The notes under the pieces are model-generated. The model was not told where the DNA came from, searched no databases, and saw nothing but the letters and a program-made list of their open reading frames with translations. Below are positions 7,383 to 16,634 of a stretch of DNA of 37,386 bases, in pieces (position 1 is the first letter of the stretch; each line of letters starts with the position of its first letter). Both the position numbers and the translations under genes were made by a program. Source of the stretch: Aliarcobacter sp. (GTDB lineage: Bacteria; Campylobacterota; Campylobacteria; Campylobacterales; Arcobacteraceae); the NCBI GenBank assembly GCA_028703945.1, contig JAQVLW010000021.1:1-37386 (forward strand), read 5' to 3'.

Positions 7383-9785
7383 TTGTTTAAAAATACATTA
7401 TTTCTTAAAATAATTTTAATATTTACTTTACCTGCATTAGGTATTCTATATTTTAGTTCTGTTTTAGTTTATGAAAAAATACAATCCTTTAATGAAGTTG
7501 ATGGAATTAACCATAATTTAACATACCTAATTAATACAGAAAAATTATTAAGTTCACTACAAAAAGAAAGAGAAATAAGTGCATTATTACTTTTAGAAAA
7601 AGGTGAAAAGTCTTCTTTGGAAAAAAGTAGAGAATTATCTATAAAAAATTATGAAGAGTTAGAAAAAACCTTTAAAACGCTAAACTTAGATAATAAAGTT
7701 ATTCAATTAAAATCTGAAATAAATAAATTAGAATTGTTTAGAGCAAAAATTGATAACTTAGATGCTACTATAGATGAAGTTTTTGAAGAATATAATCAAT
7801 TTGATAAAGTGTTATTGGATTCATTGTATTCATTAAAACCTGTGAAATCGGCTTTTGATTTTAATGATGAATTTAGAAATGTAATACATTTTTTAAGTTT
7901 TAAAGAATCTATTTGTATTGAAAAAACAATGATTTATGGATATTTTGTTAATAGTAAAATAAATGATAAACTTTATACTATGCTAATGAAAAATTATTCA
8001 TTATTAGAAATAAATAAAGATATATTTTTAAATAATGTAAATTTGGAAATAGTTCAAATATATAATTCAAAACTTAATGAAGAATATTATAATAAGATAT
8101 TTATATTAAGAAATGGAATTAAGAATAAGAATTTTTCACATCTTGAATTAACTTCTGAAGAGTGGGAAAAAATATCTCTTGAAAATTTAGAATCATTAAA
8201 TAACATGTATAAAAATCTTATTTATTCAGTTGAAAAATACATAACAAAATTTGAAGAGGATGCCTTATTAGAAAAACGTAAAAGTCTTGTTTTCTTATTT
8301 GTTTCTTTTGCAACGTTAATTAGTTTATTATTTGTATTAAGAAATATTATTTTTAATGAGCAAAAGAGTTTTTATAAAGTTCAAAAACATAAAGAAGTTT
8401 ATGAGCTATTAAATAAAGCAAATAAATTTTTATTAAAAATTGATGATAGAAAATTACTATTTTCAAATATTTGTGAACTTCTTTCTCAAACTGATAAAAT
8501 TCAATTCTCTTTTATTTATGATTTATTATCTAAAGAAATAATTGCCGAAGAGGGAGAATTAAAGCAGAAACTATTAACACAAAGCCATTATTATAGTGAT
8601 AAGAATAAAGATAATATTATTTCTAAAACTATTAAATGGGAAACAAATATTATTGCTAATGATTTTTTAGAAAAAAATATTTCTATTTTTTATGATAAAG
8701 CAAAAGTTTTAGATATTAAATCAATGGCATGTTTTCCAATTAAAAAATTTAATAAAGTTATTGGAACTTTAACTATTTATTCAAAAGAATTAAATTTCTT
8801 TGATCAAGAAGTGGAAATTTTATTTGATAAATTAATTAGTGATGTAACTCATTGCTTAGAAAAAATTGACTATGAACAAATTAGATTAAAACAAGAAGAT
8901 GAATTAAGATTATCTTCTTATGCTTTTGAATCAAGTGAACCTATGATTATTACAAATGATGAGGGGAATATTATAAAAGTTAACCAAGCTTTTTGTAGTA
9001 CGATGGGTTATACAAAAGATGAAATAATAGGTAGGAATCCAAGAATTTTTAAATCAGTTCATCAAGACAAAGAATTTGCTGATGCTTTATGGAATGAACT
9101 TAAAGTTAAAGGATTTTGGAGTGGAGAAGTTTATAATAAAAAAGCAAATGAAAAGATTATTCCTTTAAGAAGTACAATAACAGCAATAAAAGATAAAAGT
9201 GGAAAAATCACTCATTTTTTAGGTCAATACATAGATATCGGAGAACAAAAAGATAAAGAAAAAGTTTTAGAATATCAAGCAACACATGATAATTTAACAG
9301 GTCTTCCAAATAGATTATTACTTCTTGATAGAATTGAAAGAGCAATCACAAAAGTTGTAAGACATAAAATTGTTGGTGGATTAATATTTATAGATTTAGA
9401 TAATTTTAAAGAGGTAAATGATACTTTAGGACACGATATTGGAGATTCTTTACTTATTATGGTTGCTAAAAAAATCAAAGAAGTAATAAGGGAAGAAGAT
9501 ACGATTGCTAGAATAGGTGGAGATGAATTTATTGTTTTACTTGATAATGTTGGGAATAATAAATCAGATGCAAAAATAAATATTAATATTCTTGCTGAAA
9601 AAATAAAAGATACTTTAAACGCAATTACACATATTGAAGGAAATATAAATGTATCAACGCCAAGTATTGGAATTACGCTTTTTAGTGATTCAAGTGTTAG
9701 TGTAAAAGATATTATCAAACAAGCTGATACTGCAATGTATGCTGCTAAAAAACAAGGAAAAAATGCCATAGAATTTTTTGATTAA
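7383..9785 (+). CDS. Membrane diguanylate cyclase with NIT, GAF, PAS and GGDEF domains
   Basis: 800 residues. One membrane helix near the N-terminus (8-28) and one near 303-322 enclose a periplasmic helical sensor resembling the NIT domain (SLQKEREISALLLLEKGE near 55). Inside follow a GAF-like region (about 340-490), a PAS domain (about 505-630; MIITNDEGNIIKVNQAFCST and the PAC end FLGQYIDIGEQ), and a GGDEF domain (635-800). The cyclase signature is complete: LTGLPNR, FIDLDNFKEVND, RIGGDEF, and a product-inhibition I-site REED five residues before GGDEF. It should make c-di-GMP under feedback control. The start is TTG with a near-perfect AAGGAGAT upstream. It follows dbpA by 23 nt. Confidence 0.9.
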   Translation: MFKNTLFLKIILIFTLPALGILYFSSVLVYEKIQSFNEVDGINHNLTYLINTEKLLSSLQKEREISALLLLEKGEKSSLEKSRELSIKNYEELEKTFKTLNLDNKVIQLKSEINKLELFRAKIDNLDATIDEVFEEYNQFDKVLLDSLYSLKPVKSAFDFNDEFRNVIHFLSFKESICIEKTMIYGYFVNSKINDKLYTMLMKNYSLLEINKDIFLNNVNLEIVQIYNSKLNEEYYNKIFILRNGIKNKNFSHLELTSEEWEKISLENLESLNNMYKNLIYSVEKYITKFEEDALLEKRKSLVFLFVSFATLISLLFVLRNIIFNEQKSFYKVQKHKEVYELLNKANKFLLKIDDRKLLFSNICELLSQTDKIQFSFIYDLLSKEIIAEEGELKQKLLTQSHYYSDKNKDNIISKTIKWETNIIANDFLEKNISIFYDKAKVLDIKSMACFPIKKFNKVIGTLTIYSKELNFFDQEVEILFDKLISDVTHCLEKIDYEQIRLKQEDELRLSSYAFESSEPMIITNDEGNIIKVNQAFCSTMGYTKDEIIGRNPRIFKSVHQDKEFADALWNELKVKGFWSGEVYNKKANEKIIPLRSTITAIKDKSGKITHFLGQYIDIGEQKDKEKVLEYQATHDNLTGLPNRLLLLDRIERAITKVVRHKIVGGLIFIDLDNFKEVNDTLGHDIGDSLLIMVAKKIKEVIREEDTIARIGGDEFIVLLDNVGNNKSDAKININILAEKIKDTLNAITHIEGNINVSTPSIGITLFSDSSVSVKDIIKQADTAMYAAKKQGKNAIEFFD

Positions 9786-9845
9786 GCAGTTGATTAATTC
9801 TTTATGCTAAAATTCCGACCCGAAAAAATTTATTAAGGAAATATT

Positions 9846-10127
9846 ATGAAAAGTGCAACAGCAAGACATTTATTAGTTGATAGTGAAGAGTTATGTTTAG
9901 AATTAAAAAATAGAATTGCATCTGGTGAAAAATTTGAAGATATTGCAAAAGAGTATTCTTCTTGTCCATCTGGTTCAAATGGTGGAGATTTAGGTAACTT
10001 TTTTCAAGGACAAATGGTTCCTGAATTTGATGCTGTAGTATTTAATGAAGCTATAAATGTAGTTCATGGTCCTGTTAAAACAGACTTTGGTTTTCACTTA
10101 TTAGAAACAACTTCAAGAAGAGATTAA
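9846..10127 (+). CDS. Small parvulin-type peptidyl-prolyl isomerase
   Basis: 93 residues, essentially one PpiC/parvulin domain with no signal peptide: ARHLLVDSEE, FEDIAKEYSSCPSGSNGGDLG, FFQGQMVPEFDAVVF and the closing TDFGFHLLET. It should isomerise prolyl bonds in the cytoplasm, like single-domain PpiC of E. coli (also about 93 residues). AAGGAAATATT precedes the ATG, and a GCTAAAAT -10-like box lies about 35 nt upstream, so it has its own promoter. It converges on the zinc-ribbon gene with a 15-nt overlap that contains a hairpin. Confidence 0.9.
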   Translation: MKSATARHLLVDSEELCLELKNRIASGEKFEDIAKEYSSCPSGSNGGDLGNFFQGQMVPEFDAVVFNEAINVVHGPVKTDFGFHLLETTSRRD

Positions 10128-10481
10128 TCTCTCTTCTACCTCTTCATCCCATAAAATAGAAACTCCATACTCTTTATCAGTAATTACATATTTAAAATAT
10201 TCACTCGTTCCTCGTCTTCCATGAAGTCTTACTATTACTTGGTCTTCTTCTAGTAATTTTTTCATTTCATATTTTGAAAAACTTCTTTTATTCCATCGCA
10301 AGAATACATTTGAATATACTCTAAAAGTACAAGTTGAATCAGATGTAAAAACAAACTGTTCACTATCATCGTACTCTTTTTTAGCATTTTCACAAGCGTA
10401 TAAATTTACTTTTTTCCCATTAGCTGTACTTTTAATAGCGTGAACATTAGCTTTACAATATGGACATTTACCTAATATCAT
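10113..10481 (-). CDS. Zinc-ribbon-like hypothetical protein
   Basis: 122 residues. The N-terminus carries CPYC, then a third Cys in LYACENAKK and a fourth in DSTCTF, spaced like a four-Cys zinc ribbon such as those at the ends of topoisomerase I. The rest is basic and aromatic (VYSNVFLRWNKRSFSKYEMKKLL). Function is unknown; nucleic-acid binding is a reasonable inference. The ATG follows GGAG at about 8 nt. It stands alone between a convergent parvulin gene and a chemoreceptor gene that follows on the same strand after 77 nt. Confidence 0.7.
   Translation of the reverse strand: MILGKCPYCKANVHAIKSTANGKKVNLYACENAKKEYDDSEQFVFTSDSTCTFRVYSNVFLRWNKRSFSKYEMKKLLEEDQVIVRLHGRRGTSEYFKYVITDKEYGVSILWDEEVEERLISS
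10116..10137. terminator. Short hairpin in the convergent 3' overlap
   Basis: An 8-bp perfect stem (AGAAGAGA / TCTCTTCT) with a 6-nt loop lies over the overlapping ends of the parvulin and zinc-ribbon genes. There is no strong T-run, so termination strength is uncertain. Confidence 0.4.
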
Positions 10482-10558
10482 ATTTTAAACTCCAAATAAA
10501 CATTTGAGGAATTTTACTTAAAATTTAAATTAAAGTCTAAAAATATAACAAATTGTAA

Positions 10559-12424
10559 TTAATTTAGTTCTTTTGCTTTAACTAACTCTTTTCCTGTAAA
10601 CTCTTTTTGATTTGTATTATCTACAACCATTTTTGCAATTTGGTCAGTTAATATTGCAATATCTTGTGTTTGTGAAGCTATTAACGCATTTTGCTGAGTT
10701 TGTTTATCTAGTTGATTTACAGCATCATTAATTTGGATAATTCCATTTAATTGCTCTTTACTTGATACTTCTATACTTGAAATCAAATTCATAGTTTGAG
10801 ATATATTTTCATTTAATTGTCTATATCCATCAATCATATTATTTGCAATCTCTTTTCCATGGTTTGCTTTTGAAGTAGCATTTTCAACAATGTTTTTTAT
10901 CTCTTTTGCAGCTTCAGCACTTCTATTTGCAAGGTTTCGCACTTCAGCTGCAACTACTGCAAACCCTTTTCCTGCTTCTCCTGCCGTTGCTGCTTCAACG
11001 GCCGCATTAAGACTTAGAATATTTGTTTGAAAGGCAATTTGGTCAATGATTGAAATAGCATCATTAATTGAGTTTACTTGTGCATTTATCTCTTCCATTG
11101 CTTGTGTTGTTTGATTTGCTAATATTTCACCTTCTTTGGCAGATTTTGTAACACTATTTGAATAATCAGACATTTTTGCAATATTTTGAGTACTATTTCT
11201 AATATTCCCAGTTATTTGCTCTAAGGCTGCTGCTGTTTCTTCTAAACTAGATGCAGCTTGGTTTGAACTAATATTTAATTTATCAACATTAGTAAGTAAT
11301 ACATGCGAGCTTTTATCTAAAGTTAGACCATTTGCTCTATCATCTAATAATAGATGAGTTATTGCTCCACCTACATTATTTACACCTTGTGCTAGTCTTA
11401 ATAAATCTTTTTTAAGTTCACTTGTTTTTACATTGTTTAAATAGTTGTATTTAGTATATTCTTCTAAAACATCCAAGATATTATCAATATTTGTTTCAAG
11501 ATGTTCAGCCATATTATTTACAACATTTTTTAATTGCATTAAAGATGGATTTGAAACATCAATATGTAATCTTTGGCATAAATCACCTTGTTCAAACTCA
11601 GCTAAAACAGATATTGTTTCATCTATTAATTTTCTATCTTCTTCTATACCTTGTTTTGTTTTGATTATATTTTCATTTACAACTTTCGCCATATGAGCAA
11701 ATTCATCTTTTGAAGAGTCATCTAAAAGTTTAACATCATTTGTTTCTCTATTTAAATAACTAAAAAATGATAATAATCCACCTTTGAAATTATTAATTGA
11801 GTTTGATATTTGTTTTACCAAAAGTGTTCCAATAAGAATACCAACAAATAATCCAATTAAAGACATAATAATTATGATATAAAGAGAAGAGTTTGATTTT
11901 TCAAAAGTTAATTCAGAATTTGTAATAGCTTCATTTATTTGAGTTTCCTTTAGTTTATCAACTAAAGCTGCTAACTCTTCAGTTCTTGCATCTAAATCTT
12001 CCATAACTATGTCACCATCAACTTTACTAATTCCATAGCTATTAACCATTTTTTTACCAGTTTCAAAAAGATTAGTTGCTCTTTTTTTTATTTCCTCTAG
12101 TTCAGCTAGAGCTTTAGTCTGGTTCTCTTCTTTAAACATTTTTTCAAATTTTGAGATATTGTCCATAAATTTGTTATAAGCAGTTTGAGCTTCATTTATT
12201 ACTTCTAAATCTTGTGTTAAGGAACTATCTGTAAGAAATTGTTGTATTTGACAACTTTGAAATTTTGTATCTTCTGCAAGAATAGCCATTGGGACAGATT
12301 TTTCAGATGTTTTTTTACTTATATCTTTCACATGCAGTAGGTTATTTGTTACAAGTATAGAGGTAGTTAGAAAAATTCCTAAAATACCCATAATTCCATA
12401 TTTTAATTTATTTCTTATATTCAT
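10559..12424 (-). CDS. Methyl-accepting chemotaxis protein
   Basis: 621 residues. Membrane helices at about 8-28 and 184-204 bracket a periplasmic helical sensor of roughly 155 residues. A HAMP-like linker and central helical region ([40 protein letters not shown]) lead to the signalling hairpin [20 protein letters not shown] followed by [18 protein letters not shown], the canonical kinase-control tip. It should signal through CheW and CheA. The ATG has AAGGA upstream. The cytoplasmic half closely resembles that of the receptor at 35.4 kb, while the sensor domains differ, indicating paralogues with different ligands. No conventional C-terminal CheR/CheB docking pentapeptide is visible. Confidence 0.93.
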   Translation of the reverse strand: MNIRNKLKYGIMGILGIFLTTSILVTNNLLHVKDISKKTSEKSVPMAILAEDTKFQSCQIQQFLTDSSLTQDLEVINEAQTAYNKFMDNISKFEKMFKEENQTKALAELEEIKKRATNLFETGKKMVNSYGISKVDGDIVMEDLDARTEELAALVDKLKETQINEAITNSELTFEKSNSSLYIIIIMSLIGLFVGILIGTLLVKQISNSINNFKGGLLSFFSYLNRETNDVKLLDDSSKDEFAHMAKVVNENIIKTKQGIEEDRKLIDETISVLAEFEQGDLCQRLHIDVSNPSLMQLKNVVNNMAEHLETNIDNILDVLEEYTKYNYLNNVKTSELKKDLLRLAQGVNNVGGAITHLLLDDRANGLTLDKSSHVLLTNVDKLNISSNQAASSLEETAAALEQITGNIRNSTQNIAKMSDYSNSVTKSAKEGEILANQTTQAMEEINAQVNSINDAISIIDQIAFQTNILSLNAAVEAATAGEAGKGFAVVAAEVRNLANRSAEAAKEIKNIVENATSKANHGKEIANNMIDGYRQLNENISQTMNLISSIEVSSKEQLNGIIQINDAVNQLDKQTQQNALIASQTQDIAILTDQIAKMVVDNTNQKEFTGKELVKAKELN

Positions 12425-12449
12425 TTTATATCCTTATAAAGAAGTTGTT

Positions 12450-13088
12450 TTATGGTGCAAGTCTTGAAATACTCCAAGTATTATCATTTTGAAGCTCATA
12501 GACAAATCTATCGTGAAGCCTATCTTGTCCACCTTGCCAAAACTCTATTTTTGTAGGTTTAATAATATATCCACCCCAAAAATCAGGGAAAGGAACTTCT
12601 CCTTTTACAAATTTTCTTCTTATTTCATCAAATTTTTGCTCTAACAAACTTCTTGAACTTATAATTTGACTTTGGTGTGAAACCCAAGCTCCAATTTGAC
12701 TTCCTTTTGGTCTTGAGAGAAAATATTTTAAAGATTCAGTTGTTGAGATTTTTTCTATATTTCCCTCAATTTTTACTTGTCGCTCTAATTCAAGCCAAGC
12801 AAAAAGTGCAGCTGCTTTTGGATTTTGCTCAATTTGTTTTGCTTTATTACTTTTATAATTTGTAAAAAATACAAAACCTTTTTGATCAAAGATTTTAAGT
12901 AATACAGTTCTAATGCTTGGCATCATATCAGTTCCCACGGTAGCTAGTGAAAAAGCATTTGGTTCTGTTAGTTTTGCATCCATAGCTTCATTAAACCAAA
13001 TTTCAAACTGTAAAAATGGGTTTGGGTTTAGATCTTTTATATCTAAACCTCGTGTTGTGTATTTGGCTCTTAAGTCTGTTAAATCCAA
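12450..13088 (-). CDS. pdxH: Pyridoxamine 5'-phosphate oxidase
   Basis: 212 residues, the usual length. The FMN-dependent enzyme oxidises pyridoxamine or pyridoxine phosphate to pyridoxal 5'-phosphate. Signature stretches seen are SIRTVLLKIFDQKGFVFFTN, YKSNKAKQIEQNPKAAALF, RPKGSQIGAWVSHQS, FWGGYIIKPTKIEFWQGG and the C-terminal RLHDRF followed by W-ISRLAP. The ATG follows AAGGAT at a rather long spacing. Lies 25 nt upstream of the chemoreceptor on the same strand and 50 nt downstream of the HD phosphohydrolase, so these three may share transcripts without being functionally linked. Confidence 0.95.
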   Translation of the reverse strand: MDLTDLRAKYTTRGLDIKDLNPNPFLQFEIWFNEAMDAKLTEPNAFSLATVGTDMMPSIRTVLLKIFDQKGFVFFTNYKSNKAKQIEQNPKAAALFAWLELERQVKIEGNIEKISTTESLKYFLSRPKGSQIGAWVSHQSQIISSRSLLEQKFDEIRRKFVKGEVPFPDFWGGYIIKPTKIEFWQGGQDRLHDRFVYELQNDNTWSISRLAP

Positions 13089-13138
13089 AATTTATCCTTT
13101 GAATTGGTATATTTTATTTTAGCAAAATTAGGATTTGT

Positions 13139-14824
13139 TCATTCCCCAAAAATGTTAAATAATATGTTTTTTAGTTCTACTTTCATCTCATGAGTTAGAT
13201 ATTTTTTTGTTGAATATATATAAAATGGAACGGTATTTCTCATTGATTGTTTTAATCTTTTTCTCAAAGTTGAAATTTCATCAATATTTATAAGTTCTTC
13301 ACCATCATACAAATAAAAATCTTTTGCAATTCCTAGTTTAAATGAAACTATTTGATATGAGAAAAATAAATCTTCAGAAGTTCCCTCATATCTTTTTATA
13401 AATTCATCTAAAGCAGTTTGAAGTTTTTTTAGATTAGCTACTGTTATATATCCAAAACTTTCTCTAAATTTATATCTCTCAACTGTTGTAAAATCAAGAA
13501 CTTTGTAAAATTCATTTAGGTTTTTCCAAGGGCTTCTAAATCTTCTTTTCCCAAATAAAACTTCTTCAAAACAGTACATATATTTTATATCTTCGCAAGT
13601 TTGAATTTCTTTATCTTTGATTTCGAAATATTTTGTTTTAAATAGGGAAATTAACCAGTTTTCATCAAGCATTGAAATAGTATCAAGCTCTTTTGTTTTA
13701 TCTTGACTATTTTTAAAATTCCATAACATAGAGATATTATTTGAAATTTTTTCATTTATATCACCCGATTCAAAATATTTATCCGATAAATATTGAACTA
13801 CATTTTCAAGTAAAGTGTCTGTTTTTGCAATTCCATGATTAAAAATTACTTTTTTATAAAGATTAAATCTCATTTCAAGCATATGTTCTAAATCAATTAA
13901 ACTCATATCAAAAAAACTCAAATAAAACTTTTCATCTTTTTCAACCAAAACTGCTTGTTTTGTGATTCTAATATGATCATTTGGACCAGTTATATAACCA
14001 CTTGCTAACATATCTCTATTTATATAATCAAGCCTATCAGCATCAACTGTACTATCTATGAAATTATGTAAAACTTTAAAATCAAAACCTTCAAAAACTT
14101 GTTCTTCTAAAATCAAAATTGATAACCTTTTGATTAGTTTTAAGTACTCTTTTTCATAAGATTTCACAAGTAGTTCTTCAAGTTCATAATCAAAAAGTAA
14201 TTTTAAAAGATTTTCTCCAATAGCTTCGTGTAAAACTTCTTTACTGTTATTTGTAATCTCTTCATAATTAGTTTTAAATTTCACTTCTTTTTCACAAAGT
14301 ATTTCTTGATTTAACTCTTTTTGTTTTATTTTGTCATAAACTTTTTTTAGCGCATATTCTACTTGGTGAGAAAAAGGTAAATGTCCCACATCATGAAGTA
14401 GGGCAACAATTCGTAAAGTTTGTAAAAAAATAGTATAAGTTGCTCTTTGAGCTTTTGATTTTGTGGGAATTGTAAATTGATATAAAGCTTTATTATCAAA
14501 ATATTCCATATCATCAATACTTACTTTTAGATTTTCTTCTTTTATTATAAAAACTATTACTTTTTTTAAACTTGATAAAAAATCATTTTTTGTTCTTTTA
14601 TCTGCATTAAGTAGGGCATTTTTAAACATAAAAGAGGCTAAATGCATAGTTCCTAAACTATGAATAAATCTTTTAGTTGTAATTGATGGATATGAGAAAT
14701 AAGCCAAAGCATTTTGTGTTATAAATTGTAATCTATTTACTATTTTTGTTTGAAGAATTTTGTCTTCAAGTTTTGTGTACTCAATATGATTGTATATTGT
14801 GTCATTTATAAGTCTATTTTGTAT
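13139..14824 (-). CDS. HD-domain phosphohydrolase (COG1078-like); apparent ATA start
   Basis: About 561 residues, cytoplasmic. HD metal-binding residues appear as RFIHSLGTMHLA, LRIVALLHDVGHLPFSHQVE and HEAIGENL, followed by DSTVDADRLDYINRDMLASG, all typical of dNTPase-like COG1078 proteins. The first conventional start, TTG at 14707, would begin in AYFSYPSITTKRFIHS and remove the conserved preceding segment. The open frame upstream encodes RLINDTIYNHIE and QTKIVNRLQFITQNAL, which fits the family, but holds no ATG, GTG or TTG back to the stop at 14905. AAGGA lies 7 nt before ATA at 14824, my preferred start. The substrate cannot be read from sequence. It shares a short divergent region with the Cys-rich peptide gene. 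Confidence 0.85.
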   Translation of the reverse strand: MQNRLINDTIYNHIEYTKLEDKILQTKIVNRLQFITQNALAYFSYPSITTKRFIHSLGTMHLASFMFKNALLNADKRTKNDFLSSLKKVIVFIIKEENLKVSIDDMEYFDNKALYQFTIPTKSKAQRATYTIFLQTLRIVALLHDVGHLPFSHQVEYALKKVYDKIKQKELNQEILCEKEVKFKTNYEEITNNSKEVLHEAIGENLLKLLFDYELEELLVKSYEKEYLKLIKRLSILILEEQVFEGFDFKVLHNFIDSTVDADRLDYINRDMLASGYITGPNDHIRITKQAVLVEKDEKFYLSFFDMSLIDLEHMLEMRFNLYKKVIFNHGIAKTDTLLENVVQYLSDKYFESGDINEKISNNISMLWNFKNSQDKTKELDTISMLDENWLISLFKTKYFEIKDKEIQTCEDIKYMYCFEEVLFGKRRFRSPWKNLNEFYKVLDFTTVERYKFRESFGYITVANLKKLQTALDEFIKRYEGTSEDLFFSYQIVSFKLGIAKDFYLYDGEELINIDEISTLRKRLKQSMRNTVPFYIYSTKKYLTHEMKVELKNILFNIFGE

Positions 14825-14934
14825 GAGATATTCCTTATTATTTTCTTCTATATTATAATTTGCTTCAAGTGAGTTATTGCTTAATTTAAAGCTATATATA
14901 AATTAATTTTCATTTAATTACAAATATTATATTA

Positions 14935-14949
14935 TAGTAATAACTATTA
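14935..14949 (+). promoter_or_regulatory. Candidate Fur box
   Basis: TAGTAATAACTATTA matches 12 of 14 defined positions of the TAATAATnATTATTA Fur motif described for epsilonproteobacteria. It overlaps -10-like sequence (TATTAT / TATAGT) about 20-35 nt before the start of the FeoB-associated peptide, where iron control would be expected. AT-rich background makes chance matches possible. Confidence 0.4.
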
Positions 14950-14965
14950 TCAAAAAGAGGAAATT

Positions 14966-15085
14966 ATGGAAGATTATTTTATATATGCAATTGTTTTATT
15001 AGCTGCTTTTTATTTAATTAAAAAAACTTTTGGAAAAAATTCTGGATGTGGATGTTCTGGGGAAAGTAAATGTTCTAAGAAATAG
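14966..15085 (+). CDS. FeoB-associated Cys-rich membrane protein
   Basis: A 39-residue peptide: one membrane helix (YFIYAIVLLAAFYLIKKTF) followed by a cytoplasmic tail CGCSGESKCSKK with three Cys. This matches the FeoB-associated Cys-rich membrane protein family, thought to aid ferrous iron uptake by FeoB. AGAGGAAATT precedes the ATG. No feoB lies within the window, so it is a stand-alone copy here. A Fur-box-like sequence lies just upstream and a clear hairpin overlaps the stop codon. Confidence 0.8.
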   Translation: MEDYFIYAIVLLAAFYLIKKTFGKNSGCGCSGESKCSKK

Positions 15086-15105
15086 AATTATAATTTCTAT
15101 TTCTT
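15077..15105. terminator. Bidirectional hairpin terminator
   Basis: An 11-bp perfect stem (AAGAAATAGAA / TTCTATTTCTT) with a 7-nt loop overlaps the stop of the Cys-rich peptide gene and lies just past the end of the convergent phoH-like gene. Confidence 0.6.
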
Positions 15106-15113
15106 ATTTAAAT

Positions 15114-16490
15114 TCAATCTTTTCTATTTTCAAAGATTCGCTCAGTAAATTGAGCAAATTTACCACGAACTGCTTTTTCAAGCTCTATTGCAAACATTTT
15201 AAGTTCAGGATGAAATTCATTTGTTTGTTTTAAAAGAGTTGTTAATCCGTTATTGTATTTATTTAAATATAAATTATCGATTTGTCTGTTTGATCCAATT
15301 ACTATTGCCATACAACTTTCATCAAGTCTTGAAAGTATCAACTGAGTTGTTTTTTCACTTGAATTTTGCCATTCATCCATTATCACAATAGAAGCTGATA
15401 ATGTTCTTCCTCTTGCTTCCCCTGGCCATAAAGTTTCAATACAATATTTTGATTTTAATTCATCAATTTTTGACTCAATTGATTCTTGATTCTCTTTATT
15501 TTCACTTTTTTTTAATTGTTTTTTTGCGATAAATTCTACTGTATCACTCAAAGCCATATTGTAGATTCTAAACTTCTCATCATTTCCTGATAAATATCCA
15601 ATATCAGCACCTTTATCCAGCGATTCAATAGAGTTTCTAACATACACAATTTTGTCATATAAACCTAAATCAATCAATCTCATGGCACTCACAACTGACA
15701 TTAAAGTTTTTCCACTTCCAGCTTTTGCATCAATTACTAATAAATCGTACATATTTGATAAAATGGCTTTTGTGAATAGTTTTTGTTTTAAATTTACTGG
15801 TTTTACATTTAAAGCTTTAAAATCATTCTCTTTTAAAGTATCAATTCTTTTATCATGAATAATTGCATATTCCACATTTCCATCACTACTTTCAAAACTA
15901 TAAGCAAAGTTTTCAGGCTCGTAATTTTCATCTACTAAAGTAATATCTTTATTTTCTAAACTATTAAATAAAGATGAATCAAACTCAACGGATTTTACAA
16001 AATTAAATTTTGGAACTGTTGATTTATCATCATGAAGGGTCTCTGTTTTTATACTTTTAAAAAGTGCAAAGGTTCTTGCGTACACATCTAAAGATAAAAA
16101 GATTGTTTGGTAACCTTTGTAGTATTCTTGGGCGATTGAAGCTACTTCAATAATTCTTTTATCATTTGATTCAGAGATATGAATTTGTTCAATTACAGTG
16201 TCATATTTATCTTTTGAGATAATATCAAGATTTAGTTCATCATTAAAAAGTTTCACAACTTTAAAGCCAAGTTTATAATCAACTTCTTTTATTTTCATCT
16301 TTGCTAATAATCTTGCAAACTCTCTTGAATAATACCCAAGTTCATTAACTAACTTCTTTTTATCCTCTAATTCAAGAAGTACAGTTTCAGGTACTACGAT
16401 GTGGTTAGTTTTATTGTCGGAAATTTTGTAGAGATTTTGAAGGTTTTGTAAGATGATGTTTGTGTCAAGGACATATACTTTTTCTTTCAT
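15114..16490 (-). CDS. PIN domain plus PhoH-like ATPase (PhoH2 type)
   Basis: About 458 residues. Residues 1-150 form a PIN ribonuclease domain: VYVLDTNIILQNL and a second acid in VVPETVLLELEDKKK, then FLSLDVYARTFA. Residues 240-450 are a PhoH P-loop ATPase with Walker A DAKAGSGKTLMS, Walker B VIMDEWQNSS and the sensor stretch MAIVIGSNRQIDN. Such fusions are proposed RNA helicase-nucleases (family knowledge). I chose the ATG at 16490 because it gives MKEKVYVLDTN, the usual N-terminus; ATGs at 16505 and 16529 are in frame, and none has a clear ribosome site. It converges on the Cys-rich peptide gene. Confidence 0.88.
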   Translation of the reverse strand: MKEKVYVLDTNIILQNLQNLYKISDNKTNHIVVPETVLLELEDKKKLVNELGYYSREFARLLAKMKIKEVDYKLGFKVVKLFNDELNLDIISKDKYDTVIEQIHISESNDKRIIEVASIAQEYYKGYQTIFLSLDVYARTFALFKSIKTETLHDDKSTVPKFNFVKSVEFDSSLFNSLENKDITLVDENYEPENFAYSFESSDGNVEYAIIHDKRIDTLKENDFKALNVKPVNLKQKLFTKAILSNMYDLLVIDAKAGSGKTLMSVVSAMRLIDLGLYDKIVYVRNSIESLDKGADIGYLSGNDEKFRIYNMALSDTVEFIAKKQLKKSENKENQESIESKIDELKSKYCIETLWPGEARGRTLSASIVIMDEWQNSSEKTTQLILSRLDESCMAIVIGSNRQIDNLYLNKYNNGLTTLLKQTNEFHPELKMFAIELEKAVRGKFAQFTERIFENRKD

Positions 16491-16634
16491 AAGAAATAAT
16501 TGCATAAAATAATTACAAAATAGAAACAATTCTGTATAAAAAATAACTATTTTAGTAGAATATAAAACTTAGTAATTTTATGTTAAAGTAATGAACTTTT
16601 TATATAAGAAAGAAAATAATCAAAAGGAACTTGT

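Noticed and set aside
9275..9769. A 164-codon open frame on the minus strand within the diguanylate cyclase gene
   Set aside because: It mirrors the codons of a clearly functional GGDEF domain, has no ribosome site and reads as an unlikely Ser/Ile-rich protein.
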